Below, piece after piece: positions 24,646-37,200 of a stretch of 64,000 nt of DNA (positions within the stretch are counted from its first letter, which is position 1; each line of letters opens with the position of its first letter). The DNA is taken from NCBI GenBank assembly GCA_020747065.1, contig JAGMVK010000016.1, forward strand, positions 744,001 through 808,000. Reading direction: 5' to 3'. The DNA comes from Cadophora sp. MPI-SDFR-AT-0126 (taxonomy: Eukaryota > Ascomycota > Leotiomycetes > Helotiales > Ploettnerulaceae). The notes under the pieces are model-generated. The model did not search any database. It saw only the letters and a list, made by a program, of their open reading frames with translations, and was not told the origin of the DNA. The position numbers and the translations under genes are program-made.

Positions 24646-25170
24646 TGTTGCGGGATAGAAGTTCGGTGTCAGAAGAAGCCACTCTAGAACGGGATATTTG
24701 TTGCAGGAACTTAAAAGTTATATCTCGAAGTTAGGATTCGCCAAGTTGCCAAGTTGGGCTGTTTTGCCGTTTCTTGGGGCTGAGATAGGGTTCGGGAGGG
24801 GAAGTTGTTCTCCATTGGGGGGTTAAGTGAATGCTGGGGTTGGAACATATCGTTTGGTTCTTTAGTAGATTGGAATAAAATCAGGCTGAGACTTTGTCAT
24901 AGTGATTTTGATTATCGGTAGTTGATATATCCGTCCCGGCAATGGATGATGGTCGATTATGTACCCGGTAAACCCAGAGTTGCAGGCTGTTTGGAAATCA
25001 TCTGTAGCCGAGATCGTGGAGAGGGGCTAAGCGAGGAGGTATGAATGTTTTGATGTTATTTACTTCTTTCATAATGGAGAGCTAGCCCAACAATCGAACA
25101 CTGAATAACCAATAACACGAAACACGTTCTTCATGTGTCTATACACTCTTTGTCGAAAGACTGTCTCGCC
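24646..25170. other. Intergenic, nothing recognised
   Basis: Upstream region of the PEBP-like gene. No gene or RNA was seen. Confidence 0.5.
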
Positions 25171-25509
25171 TCATGATGGCATAATTGAAGCCCTCAACCC
25201 AATCGATATACTCGTCAAGCAGCATTCAATATCCAACCATTTCGGCCACTTTACTTCAAGTCTCTCGAACAGCTTTCGACTTGTGACCAGTGTTAGAAGA
25301 ATCATTAGAACGTTCTTGTCTCTGACGCTTACGGTGGGGCGTGTTGTCCACACTTGCCAGCGATGCTCAAGATCCTCGTCCAATTGCATTTCATTCGGCG
25401 CTGCCCCAGGTGTTGTCACTTCACTCTTCATCATCATTTCGACTTTCGGCGTTGTTTCCGTGTCCGCAATCGTGTCAAACACCCTCGAACCCTGCTTGAC
25501 CCCTTTCAT
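25171..25509 (-). CDS. Doubtful open frame, 112 aa, possible gene fragment
   Basis: A minus-strand frame of 112 codons with reasonable composition (charged start, then VRDKNVLMILLTLVTSRKLF and a WPKWLDIEC segment). It stays open upstream to about 25570 without an ATG before an in-frame stop, so an upstream exon or a truncated relic are both possible. No family was recognised. The flanks out to 24.7 and 26.2 kb contain nothing else I can support. Confidence 0.25.
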   Translation of the reverse strand: MKGVKQGSRVFDTIADTETTPKVEMMMKSEVTTPGAAPNEMQLDEDLEHRWQVWTTRPTVSVRDKNVLMILLTLVTSRKLFERLEVKWPKWLDIECCLTSISIGLRASIMPS

Positions 25510-26281
25510 TGACTTTTCTCCGGCTGCCTCCTGACCCTCTCCCTTATACCTCAGCTGCCTCTGCCGAGCCCTTTAACGCATCATCGCCTCCCAAGACAAC
25601 AAAAGCTCTTCCTCTTGATCGTCTTTATTTTCCTGATGCCCGATCAAAGGAACATACTTAAACAAGCTCTTGAACTCAGCTGGGATTGTAAAGACTGCAG
25701 ACGAACCTTTCCGTGATACGTTTAGTTCTCTTTGCGGCAGTACAGAATCCTGGTGGAAAGATAGTGACTGGTCCTTTCACAGTTCGAACGAGCCGTGCCT
25801 GATCATAGATGTCACTTTCTGCTGACAAAGTCACCATTTGAATAATTATGAATAGCTGTTGTGGGAGTCGTAAGTATGAAAGTCGATTGACTATATGTGA
25901 TGAATAGAGGTAGACTGCAAGAAGAGACTCTCGCGGAGAAAGGAACCACCAAGTCCATTGTACCTTCCTTAGACTCTAGGACCGGCTTGAAATAGGGATG
26001 TGCCTTCTTTGGTGAATATGCTGCAGTACTCAGTTCATCTGCAAGGAAGGAACAGGCGAGAGTCCAAGGTTGAAGAAAGTTCGAGAGGACACCATCTAAG
26101 TTATGGATACGCTTACTTTATGTCACCAAAACTGAAACTTTTCTAAATGCTGGCTCAGGTTGGTGGAATGAGTGGAGATTACGAGTGTCAATCTCCTGTC
26201 ATGTCGGCCAACCAGGACTTGCAGTTGCCCACTGCTGGGAGGACTTCCTCAGAATTGTAGTTTATTTTCGTGACATTCTAT
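25510..26281. other. Intergenic downstream of the NLR gene
   Basis: Holds the 3' flank of the NLR gene. No supported gene or RNA. Confidence 0.45.
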
Positions 26282-29200
26282 TCAACTCTTAGTTGCCTCA
26301 TCTTCATCCTCGTCATCATCTGTGTCATCATCTGTATCGTCATCCGTATCTTCGTCTTCTTCAGTGCTCTCCTTCTCAGCTTCAACGACAATCTCAAACT
26401 CTGGTCCAATGACGTCGAATATGTGGTCTTTGTCGTGCATAACTTGGCGGGACTTATAGCACTTGTAGCAAAAATCGAAATCGAGACATTCGTTACACTT
26501 GTAACGGTTGCCGAGCATTTGCTGTACGATATGTTAGCAGACATGGGGACGAACAGACGAGAAGTAGCTTACGCAATGACAACTATCGCAAGAGCCGACT
26601 TGTTCCGAAGCTTTCGGACTTGCGTGCTCCGACTCGATGTATAGCTCTTCTTTCCCAAGTTTTTCCTTTGTCTTCTTGACCAGGAACTGGATGCTTTCAT
26701 CGTCGATACCGTGGAATTTCGCTACTTGTATCGGAGTCCAGGTCCGATTAAGGCCCTCACCTTTGACCAGGAGATCCGCACCTTGATCTATCAAGAATGT
26801 CATGATCTGCTCCTGGGCGTTGGATGGTGTCTCTTTGTAAACCGTCGCACAACCTCGAGCAGCCCATAGCAATGGCGTCCAGCCATCATTGTCTGGCTGA
26901 TCCAAAAGGCGCCTGGAAAGACCGTACACCCGTTCAACTACCTCAAGAGATCCGCTGACAACAGCCCAGTGCATAGCAGTCCTCCCCATGGCATCTTTCG
27001 TATTAACTTCCACGCCAGCACTAATGATCTGCTGCAAGTTCTCAAGACTCTGCATCGCCGCATAGTGAATCACAGAACGTCCCATTTCATCAACAACGTC
27101 TGTCTTCGCGCCAGACTTCAGGAGCAACGACACCATATCTCCTCCAGCCCATCCACAGACGGCATTCAACGCACATCCCTGCATACCGCCAACCACATTG
27201 ACATCTGCTTTGCCCTCGTCTAAGAGATACCGAATAATCTTCTCTTGCATATCCCGACCCGTAACACGGTTCCAGCACCGGGCCGCTGATTGGATCGGAG
27301 TACCTGACGTCCCAGGGGTTACGAGATTCACATCTGCGCCGGCTTGGATGAGCATTTCGACAGCTTCATAGTTTTGGTAGCGACATGCAATGTGTAGCGG
27401 TCCGCCATATTTCCCCGCATCTGGGTTCAGATTTGCCTTCTTCGAAATGAAATATTTCACAATGTCATTCCTCGTCCCTTGCTGTACTGCCTTGCAGAGC
27501 GGCGTATGCATCTGCTTGTTCGGAATCTCGAGATCAGCGCCCCCGTTGACAAGGATCTGATAATTTTCAAGTGGTGCTGTGTCATGAATGTAGGCTAAAG
27601 CAGTATCTCCATCATCGTCTATGAGGTTCAATTTTGGCCGGTATTCCATCAAAGTTCGCATCAGGTCTGAAACTTCTGGGACTGCATACTGTATGCAAAA
27701 GTTGTTCCTCTCCGATAGATGGTTGACGTCTGCGCCGGCTTCAAGCAGCAACCTCACAATCTCAGTGTGAGTATTAGTTACCGCTATTGTTAATGCCGTG
27801 TACTTATTCTGAGATCCATCACTGATATACTCGATTTCTAGGTTGATCGGGTACGTCAAGAGTACTTTCACTGAATCTGAAGTTAGCACACACATTTCGG
27901 TAAGGTCTCAAGAGCAAAGATCGGGATGAGGATTAAACAAAGAAAATATCCCAGCTCCCGAATCAGCATGAATTTAGCTGCAAAATATGACTCACCAACT
28001 TCCGTGTAGCCGTACATTGCAGCCAGGTAGAGGGGCGTGTAGGAATTGGTCGTCCTGTCCGCATTGGCACCGGCTTCCATCAGCAGACGAGTGACTTCCG
28101 CATTGTCATATGATAATCCGACTGCAGTCCAGCCATCTGTCGTGGGAATAGAGATGTCAGCGCCTCTATCCAACAGCAATTTGACACTCTCGGCGTGGCC
28201 GCAGCTAGCAGCCAGAAGAACACCAGTATGTCCAGCTGTGAGCTGTGAATTGAGAACGGCACCGTGGTCGAGCAAATATGTTATCATCTCCGTGAACCCC
28301 TTCTCCGCAGCGCAATGCATGGCAGTTGCTCCTTGTGAATTGACGGCATCGACGGTGGCCCCATGCTCGACGAGCAACTTGATGATCTCTAAGTTGCCTT
28401 CTATGGCTTGGGTTGTGATAAGTGGCTCGCCTCCATGAGTGGTGTTTGGGTCAGCTCCAGAATCTAGCAAAAGTTTGATAAGCTCCATATTGTCCCTGGT
28501 AATGGCGTAACGAAGCGGAGGCCAGTCGCTTTTGCAGACCACTTCGGTTGTTGCTTTATTCTCCAGCAGCACCCGAGCACACTTGATGAATCCAAGGTCT
28601 GCGACGATCGTCAACGGCGTCCTGAGTCTCAAATCTCCACAAGCCCCGTCCAAGATGCATGCCTCTTTGGCCATAACCTCGAGAACTTTATGATTTCCCC
28701 ACTGAACAGCTAACGTGATTGGTGTCTCGTTCTCGGTATCCAGACCATTGACATCGGCGCCGGCTGCTATCAGTAGTTTTGCGACCTCAGCATGGCCGAA
28801 AACGCAGGCGGCATGGAGCGGCTGGCGGCCGTGCTGTGCTTTTGATCCGAGACCAGCCTCGTATTTCAACAAGATTTCCACAACTTCGATTTTGCCCTCA
28901 CGTGCAGCGGCAAATAAAGGAGTCATCTCGTTCAACTCAATGCCCTTATTGGACGAGGCGCCAAATTCTAATAGCTTTCCCAACACCTTGCCGTGCCCAA
29001 ATTGGCAGGCTCTCAGAACAGTTGTTGCTGGCCAGTCGAACTTTGGGAACTTTTTCCCGACATAGGTAACAAGATCGTCTACGATAGTTTCGTCAAGGAT
29101 TGCAGTAGCAGCAAAGAGTGCACTTAGCATGTCTGTCTCTGTAAAGATGCCAGAGTCCAGAAGACTGTGCACAACTCTACCATGCCCAAACCGAACTGCC

Positions 29201-32200
29201 TCTGTCAATGCAAGACCACAATCCTTCTCAAATCCTGGTTTGCCAGTATCACGGAGAAGCAACGCCGACGTGATATCACGAAGACCAAGGCCTGCAAAGA
29301 CTGGCAGAAGAGACAGGAATCCTCGATCGCTCCGATAGACCGAATTGGAGACAGACCAATGAGCCTCAGCCCAGTTCCGCATGATTTTCTTGTCGAATGC
29401 CCATTCGGCATCTCTGGTACGAAGGGGCGGTTCGTCTTCTTCAAGGGAAGTTTTTCTCATAGCATGGTAGTGTTTTGGCCAATACTTGACAGCATAATTC
29501 AAGAAGGAGTATCTGTGAGGGAAGATCGGGAGCTCTCCAACGTCGTGGGCTGCATTCGTAAAGAGAGCTTGCAAGGTCTCCTGGCCCTCCTTCGAGGATA
29601 TTAAATCCTGGCAAATGTCGAGAATGTCCTCGTGTGCTGCTCTCCTCGCATCTGTTCGTGGGTCGGAAGATGCGAAAAATTCCCTAGCTTCAGGATGCCC
29701 GAAGAAAACCAGGCCATGCTTCACGATTATTGCGCCGTTAAAGCACGTTTCTAGCGAGGTTGTGAAATCTCTGTAGATGCGATCGGAAGGCATCTCGGAA
29801 TGAGGCAGGCAATATGCTTTGGGCGAGACTGCTTGAGCAAGCTCCCAAACACTGAGAGGTTGATATGAGTAGAGGACCAAAGACAAGACCTTGTGGGACC
29901 AGACATTTAGTGAGGGAGGTATGCTAGATAAAATTCGATGAAGTGACTTCTGGACGTTGGTTGCTTCCAAGCTCTCCAGCTCCTCTTGCAGGTGATTTGA
30001 ACCCTGAGCATCTTGGATTTCTCTCAAAACAATTTGACGCCATTCTCGATCCTCGCCGTACTCGAGAAGCTTCTCTGTGATTGTCGTCTCGGAGTCATAA
30101 AGCGCGGGGTACTGCTGTATCAGCCCCAATACCTGACGCACGATTTCCGATTTCAATCCTTCCGTATCCGTAATTGGATCGTGATTGTCCATGTTGATTG
30201 TTGGCCATTCAGTAAGAGCTGACTGAATGCCATCTTTGGTGGAACTGATAAGCACTATCTTGAACTTGTACTCTGTGATACTAGCTTGATAGCACAACTT
30301 CTCCAAAAACGGCAGGATTGAATCGTCACACTCGTCCAAGCCGTTGATAACCATGTAACAGCCGGTGTGCGACAGATTGGTGCAAAAATTTCGAAACATA
30401 GTGTAAAGTTCATGAATTGTCCAGCTGTCTACATAGTAAGAGAGTCAGCGATTGTGCTTTTCGCGGTTGTCTGCAAAGAGTAAAAAGTTCCGCATCACAT
30501 CGTGAAATATTGGACATTCAGGTCCCTTCAATACATACTGTAGTACATCATCTGCTGTTCTGGCACGATTGCGGCGGCATGGTAGACTGGAAGATGGCTG
30601 TATATCTGAGCGTGGATCGAATTCAACATGCCAACGAGAGAATTCCTTTGATCATCGTACTTGTCAAAAGTAAAATATGCCAGGGGCTCGGTGATTGCTC
30701 TTTTCGTATTTATATCTTGAAACAGATATTCGCCGGCATCCAAAGCTCCAGTGGACCCGTACACATGGAGAAGGCTTGGTCCATGGCTATCGAACCATGT
30801 TTTGTAGGACTCGTCGTCACTGAGCCAGCTGCATCGACGGTGAGAGCCCCATGTTGATTCGAGCGGATACGCAACTGCTGCCTGTCGTTGAAGATTCCGG
30901 AGAGCGCGCTCCGGATCTTTATTATAGTCCGAGCCTACGAGACAATTAAAATCGTTGTCAAGCTTCAAGGGATGGCCAAAATAACTTACGCTTTGGGTAA
31001 GCCGCCAGGATAGTATCTATGACTTCGTAAGCTTCCTCAGGTGCTGTGCGAGATATTTCGTTTAGAGGCCCAGCTTTTGCGAATCGGCTCCCACCCATCG
31101 CAATATCAAAGCTCACTGTGTAGTCTTCGAAAATCTAGAGCCGCATCAGTCGGGCAATATTCCGCAGTATTTTCAGGTTTGGTAGTTGAAACCGGAGGTT
31201 CTCACCTTCGAAGTCATCTCTTCCTCCTCTGAATAATAGTTGACGATCGTCCCCACAGTCGGTATTTTTGACAGCACAAATGATCCATTGATCTCAATGA
31301 CTGATCGGCTAATTTGGTTTATTGTCTTCATAGCTCCGATAGGGCGGGGAAATTGTCTCGCATAGAGCAGATTCCCTATCGCGTCTTCCATGTTCTGGAC
31401 ACTCGTGCAACGATGAGGACAGCCGAAGAATATCTGAGTAGGCATCAGTAAGGCGATCAAAAATCGTACTGAAGATTGCGTACGAATAGCCGAGCCCATT
31501 GCACAATTGATCTGTACTTCTGATATTGGAAAGCAGCAATACATAATGCCTGTCTTCAGTCAGCGACGGCGCCTCTGGATGTTTCATCGTTTCGCACCTC
31601 TTTCACGATGATCCCTCCTAGATCTTGAGATATAAATATCAAAGGTCGGAACAGATCCTAATTTCAGAGTAAGCCCTCTATTGGCCCAATATGCCATGTG
31701 CGCGTGCACTAACAGGCTTTCCTGGCTCTCTCAATTTGACTAGCTCATCAAGCAATTGTATAGCCTTCTCCCTTATGCCCGCTCTCGTAGATGTCCCCTT
31801 GATTCCATGTGCATCATATCCGAAAGTGAGAATCCGGGAACTTGGGTAGCGGGCATGTAGCGAGTCCTCGAGCCAATTGCTATATGGACCTCCCCAGGAA
31901 GTATGCCTGTCCCCGTGATAGCCGTGGACTGCGACAATGCTGAGAAATATTGGTTAGCCAATATATTTCTCTCGTGAAATTGAGTATTTGGAAATCTTAC
32001 TCAAACGGTCGCGCATCATCGCTGTCTGGATCGAAGTCCAATATGCTTCCCGCCAGAATTTGTAGTCCCATGCCGGCTGTGGGATCATCGTCGCTTGCTG
32101 AGCTCTCCTCTCCGTGTTCCTCTGCAGGTTGCGCTGTATGTTCTTCCACCTTAACCTCAGCTATCACAGCCACCGACGACTCGGATGACGACTCAGACGA

Positions 32201-32221
32201 TTCAGATGCGGTTTCCGACAT
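26282..32221 (-). CDS. NLR-like protein: degenerate hydrolase, NACHT, ankyrin repeats, ZZ finger; 10 exons, 1772 aa
   Basis: Exons: 32221-32001, 31939-31714, 31657-31598, 31549-31484, 31433-31206, 31134-30990, 30934-30539, 30428-27996, 27876-26573, 26521-26282; all junctions keep frame. After an acidic Ser/Glu-rich leader comes an alpha/beta-hydrolase-like (DUF676/PGAP1-type) domain, about 73-270: IVAVHGYHGD, RILTFGYDAHG, then FISQDLGGIIVKE and IFFGCPHR. The usual GHSLGG nucleophile is replaced (Asp at about 161). The NACHT region starts at about 345; its P-loop position reads VYGSTGALDAGEY with no GKS/T, while the Walker B-like VINGLDECDD (473-483) is kept. A winged-helix-like region precedes many ankyrin repeats (about 880-1670, with AAGADVN-type turns). 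The C-terminus is a ZZ zinc finger (CDSCHCQMLGNRYKCNEC, then CYKCYK) and an Asp/Glu tail. It is likely an intracellular sensor of non-self or self-recognition, possibly unable to bind nucleotide normally. It is divergent to the gene at 32813. Confidence 0.85.
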
Positions 32222-32812
32222 TGTTGCTGTTATTGTTGTGAAGATGGTAGGAAATGCAGCTCAACATCGAGATGCAGAAGCTGCCCCTCGAGGCTGACAC
32301 TCGAGCTGGCGAGAAATTGTCTCCGATGCGCTCGACACCCTTGTTGATTTCTCCAGGGGCTGAGATTATTGCAGGGAAGCTGTACCCGATGTGACAGGGG
32401 ATGGACTCAGCCTGATGGCGTTTCGTTATGTGGAAAGTGCCGGTGAGGTGTGGTTACATTGGGGGCTGTTTGGGGGCCAATTTTCTCAAATATCCCAATT
32501 CCTTAGGGACCAAAGCCACTTCCTGCTGTGATTGAATGACTGTTGGGCAGCCAAAGGCTGCAAAAGCAGTGCACGTACCCAATGACAGCCAACTGGATGA
32601 ATTATTACGGTGTGAACATCCAATAATTGTCAGTCTCTTGATCCTTCCCTTCTGTGCAATATTCTGACCCAGCTCTAGGCTGCCACAGTTTCCGGCTGCC
32701 GGATTGCTGATAGCAAAGAGCCCACGCTGTTGATTATCTCGCAAAGTAAACAGGCGGAACTTACTGTCAATCAATCGATAATATCGAACAAAACAATATC
32801 TGGTATTACACG
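32222..32812. promoter_or_regulatory. Shared divergent promoter region of the NLR and the 303-aa gene
   Basis: 591 bases between two divergent start codons (32221 minus and 32813 plus). No gene fits inside, so both promoters must lie here, which would permit co-regulation. I did not identify a specific operator. Confidence 0.5.
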
Positions 32813-33724
32813 ATGTCGTCTGCGCCAGAGAACATTGTTGCTGTTCTGAGTGCTTTCGACGACCCCGCAGAGGACACCACCAACGAAGAATCATCCGACG
32901 AGCTTCCGTCTTTCGAAGTCGGCCTCTTCCCTGGAGGAGATGAGGGAAGCTCTTTTCGAACACAAAACGACCCTGCGGCACCTCTCCAGCGCAGCAATTA
33001 TATTGAACGCCATGGCGCTGTGGACATCAGGTGCTCGTGTCTCGATGTAATACACGGCTTCTTCTCAGCGGAAAGCGAAACATTCGCGACATTGATAGTT
33101 CTGCAATTCCGATTCGATTCCCGGAAGAAGGCGAGGCGGTTCCAAGCTGTCAATATTTCGCTTGAATTTGGAGGAATGAAGCCGGGCGAGAATGGCCCTG
33201 AGGTGTTCTCGATTTCTCCAGATGGAACTCTATCTTTGGTACCTACTTCTCAGCATGAAGAAGTGTCACGCGAGGTTGGACTGGAACTTGGGGGCGGGAT
33301 GGTGGGTGCGACGGCAACAGGCAAAGTCGGCTGGACGAAGACTGTTAGTCGGGATACGAATGATCAGACCACAGTAACCCGATCAATTGATTTGAAAGGT
33401 CGAAATTGGGGAAAGGCGAATTGTGCTTCGTGGACGCTCCAGGAGAACGCCACGACGAAGACTGGAGTTCCTACGAGCATGCGAACTGGGATCCTTCTGA
33501 AGAGGAAGGATGAGAATCCCTTCCAGTGCATTGTCAAGATCAATGCCACGGTTGATGTGAAAAGTGCCATGGAGCGTGTTTTTGGAGGAAAGCCAAAGGA
33601 CGACCCGGTTCTATTTGATCCTAGCCTGGAGCCAACCAATAATTTGCAAAAGTACGATATTGAGGAGTTGGGGGCCATAAGTTTGGAGGATCTTTGTGAG
33701 GTGACACACGCCAGAGCTCGATAA
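32813..33724 (+). CDS. Uncharacterised protein beside NLR, candidate effector, 303 aa
   Basis: Intronless frame from ATG 32813 (context ACACGATG). Residues 1-55 are acidic and probably disordered. From about 60 the protein looks folded and beta-rich. Notable stretches are IERHGAVDIRC, a central glycine-rich segment (LELGGGMVGATATGKVGW, about 160-177), then SWTLQENATTKTGVP, MRTGILLKRK, and the end block GKPKDDPVLFDPSLEP. I know similar blocks from a widespread uncharacterised fungal family, but this is memory and not a search. There is no signal peptide and no clear membrane helix, though the Gly/Ala/Thr segment could be amphipathic. Its position between a divergent NLR and a co-directional subtilase suggests a partner or substrate. 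A gasdermin-like or other membrane-acting fold is one testable idea, not a claim. Confidence 0.8.
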   Translation: MSSAPENIVAVLSAFDDPAEDTTNEESSDELPSFEVGLFPGGDEGSSFRTQNDPAAPLQRSNYIERHGAVDIRCSCLDVIHGFFSAESETFATLIVLQFRFDSRKKARRFQAVNISLEFGGMKPGENGPEVFSISPDGTLSLVPTSQHEEVSREVGLELGGGMVGATATGKVGWTKTVSRDTNDQTTVTRSIDLKGRNWGKANCASWTLQENATTKTGVPTSMRTGILLKRKDENPFQCIVKINATVDVKSAMERVFGGKPKDDPVLFDPSLEPTNNLQKYDIEELGAISLEDLCEVTHARAR

Positions 33725-34226
33725 ATGTGCCCTCCAATAAGTAGAAGTACCATTGCCTGAACTGTTACTCAATCAGCTCACTATGATAATATTTCTGTCT
33801 TTGGTCTTGAGCAACTGTCCTATCTCTATCACAAAATCGCAACTTCACAACTCTCACAGCCTTGTGTGAGAAGGTTTCTGCCGAGCTTTCCTGCGCCTCG
33901 GGCGTCACTGCATTCGGCAAAAAATAATCTAAGTTGCATGAAAGACCCTGGTCTACAAGCATCTCACATCAGCGCTAGGAGCGACGAGGCTTGAAAAGGT
34001 GGGCGCGGCTGAAACAGGAGGGTTTCTGTCCATCCGGAGGTAAGGCTCTGTGCAGAATCTGCGAATTGAATAGCAATTGTTGCCGAGGGTGTACCCCCGA
34101 GGCTGCGCTATGTCTCTGTTCTCCCACTCATCCAAATTTGCCTCTTGAAAGACCTGCCTCTGCTTTCAAATAAAGTGTACCAACTCTCCACCTATTCCGG
34201 CTACATGTGATGTTCAAAGTGCAGTC
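33725..34226. other. Intergenic between the 303-aa gene and the ankyrin-protease gene
   Basis: 502 bases with no supported gene; holds the terminator of the upstream gene and the promoter of the protease gene. Confidence 0.5.
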
Positions 34227-37200
34227 ATGAGTGCAGACCTTGAGGGAGAGCTTGTTATGGTGGATCGACATCCGCCGGATTCGCCGATACAAGAACAGGA
34301 CCCCGCAGATGCCAGTGAAGCAAGTTCGGACGACGATGACGAGGACGATGTGAGCGCTGGGAAAAGATTCAAAGACATCATAAGCTGTCTGAAGGAAGGA
34401 AAGTTAGATCTTCGCGACCCTACCAGAGTCGAAGCCTTCGCAACAGAAAATGCAACGTATCTGGGCCAGAAGAATGGAGACAACAACACCTTGTTGCATA
34501 TGCTGGTAGATGATGCAAAAGATAAAGTGTTCGACATTTATCAACCGCTCGTAAAACTACTCATCGAACGCTATCCGCAAGTTCTGCGAGAAAAAGATAA
34601 CAATGAAAAGACGGCCCTCTATCATGCCATTTACAAGAAGCGGGGCAAGTTCGTACGATACATCTGTAAGAATTACAAGGACATCGCATCGATTCTTCGG
34701 ATAACATGCTACAAGTCGGAGAACTGCATTCATGTCGCCATTCGACGAAATGTCGCCCCTGAATTGGCCATCACGCTCATCAAATTCGCAGACGAGGCGA
34801 CTCTGCAAGCGAAGGAGGACAAAGGATACACTCCACTCCACTTGGCCGTCGCCTACGATCGATGCACAGACAAACAGTTGGAGATTGTGGAGGTACTCGT
34901 AGAGCGATGCGACAAGGCAATGGACCAGAGAACGAATGCAGAACCGCCGTTGTCACCCTACCAGTATCATGAATATACGCGCATTGAATCTAGAAAAGCT
35001 GCTGAAAAGGAAGCAAGGCTTGCTGCAGAGAAGGAGAAGGTAGGAACTCAAGAGAAGAACGAGGAAGGCAGCACGGATGGGCAGGTTGTCCCAGGGAAAG
35101 ACAAGAAGTTTGCCACTCAAACCGTAGACCCCAAAGCTGGAAAGTCTGGCATTGGATCCAAAGGCGCGATACCTGCTATGGACACTTTCAAGCCTACACC
35201 ATTACGTCGAACTGCTACGGGAATGGAAAGCCCTTTCGGTGCGAAGAGTACAGGCGCGACTGGACACGGAGACCAGCTTAAACTCGGTACGGGAATGCCC
35301 ATAGGCTTCGCTGGCTCAAATCCGGCGACCCCAGTCGCAGCAAAGACCGACAAACTGAAGAAGAAGAAAAGAGAGCCAAAAGAAGAGCCAAAGGTAACCG
35401 AGGAAAGTGCATCTGTAATCAAGAACTATCTCAAGCTGTACTGCATGCGACACAGGAATCATGATGATGTTGTCGACTTTTTGTATGGTCGGAACCAAGG
35501 TGAGTGTGGCCCGGAGTTACGAAGTGCAATGCTGATGACGAGGCAGAAAATCAAATTTACTTTGACCTGTACGATTCGCCCTCCAAAATCATCAGCGAAG
35601 ATCGGATTGAGGAAGGTCTAGACCACTTGAAGTTTGAAGATATCCTGCAGTATGTCGCGTTGCCCAGTCTTCGTCTTGAGAAGAAGCCGGCATCGACGAA
35701 AGTGCGCAAGACATCTCGATCCGATGGAAAGGGTCGTAGCGATATGGTATTTCTCTTCAACTTTTTGCGCCACAAGAAGGTCCAGCGAATCATTCGTGTG
35801 ATTGTTGATGACATGAGCGAGCCGGCTCATAGTGATGAAGCCATTGAAGCAGCCCTAGCTGGCTTCAAAGTCGAGATTTGGGATTGGAGGAAACTCGACC
35901 TTTGTACCGAGACTATCCTTGCTGTAGCATTCGACGCGGAAGAAGTTTGCTTGTATTGGAGCGGCAACAATGCTGTCCTGCGCGGATGGAGCGAGGCGGG
36001 AGGATTGCCGTTGTTGAGAAAGCTGAAGAAAGTGCACTTGCACGTCGAGCCAGTAAGTTTGACTGTCCAAATTGCTCATGAATCGAATTTGCTGACTGCT
36101 CTAGGGTCTCGAAAGCAGCCGGCGAACTGACAACAATATTGAGGACTTCCGCACCCGCCTTGGAAGGCTGCGTCCAGAAGTAGAAATTGATGTAGTGAAG
36201 GAACAGCAACCGGAAAAGCAAATCCCAACAGGTGGACTTGTCGACACGGCCCATGAGCAGTCTGAGCACCGCCACCGCTGGCTGACGTGCATGGATGAGT
36301 TTGCCGACTTCATCCAGAACGTTGACACCCCTCGAGACCTGCCCGTTGAGCCCATCACCATTGCATTGATCGATGATGGTGTGGATATCAATGAGCAGTC
36401 ACTCCATGCCAAGATCATAGGAGGCCGCAGTTTCTGTCAGCGAGACACCCATCAGAATCTAAGCAAACCGTATTACGTGACAAGTGGTGGGCATGGTACC
36501 GTCATGGCAAGTCTCATCTGCCGTGTATTCCCCAAGGCGCAGCTATATGTCGTAAAGCTCGATGAGCATATTAGCGAGAACATGAAGAGACAGATCACGG
36601 CAAAGAGTGCGGCCAAGGTATTTTCCCTCTCTGCTCCAAGCCAAACTCACTGACTTCTATTCAGGCTGTCCGGGCTGCAGTAGACAAGAAGGTGCACATC
36701 ATCTCCATGTCGTGGACAATCGAGCGTACTGCAACCAACGCAACAGACATCACCGACCTCGAAGCAGCTATTGAGGCCGCAGCTCGCGCTGGTATTCTCA
36801 TGTTCTGTGCTGCTAACGATCAGGGAGTCGCAGCTGATCGAAGCTTCCCGGCTGCCTGTGGCGGAACGAAGCATCTCTTCAAGATCGGAGCCGCAGAGGC
36901 ATCAGGCACGGTTTGGAAATGGGTTGGAGACCCTGCAGACGTCGATTTCATCTTCCCAGGGCACAATGTCATCAAAGACCGACCAAATAACGCCCCGTTA
37001 GAGAAATGCAAAACCCTCACGGGCTCATCCGTCGCGACGGCATTCGCAGCTGGTCTAGCCGCTCTCGTGCTCTACTGCGTTCAGCTCGGTGCATTAAATA
37101 CACAGGAATTGAAAGACAGGCAAGGGAATGCCGTCACTATGGACGATTACAAGGCGATCAAAGGTCATGAGAGAATGAAAGAGGCGTTCGTTGCGATCGG

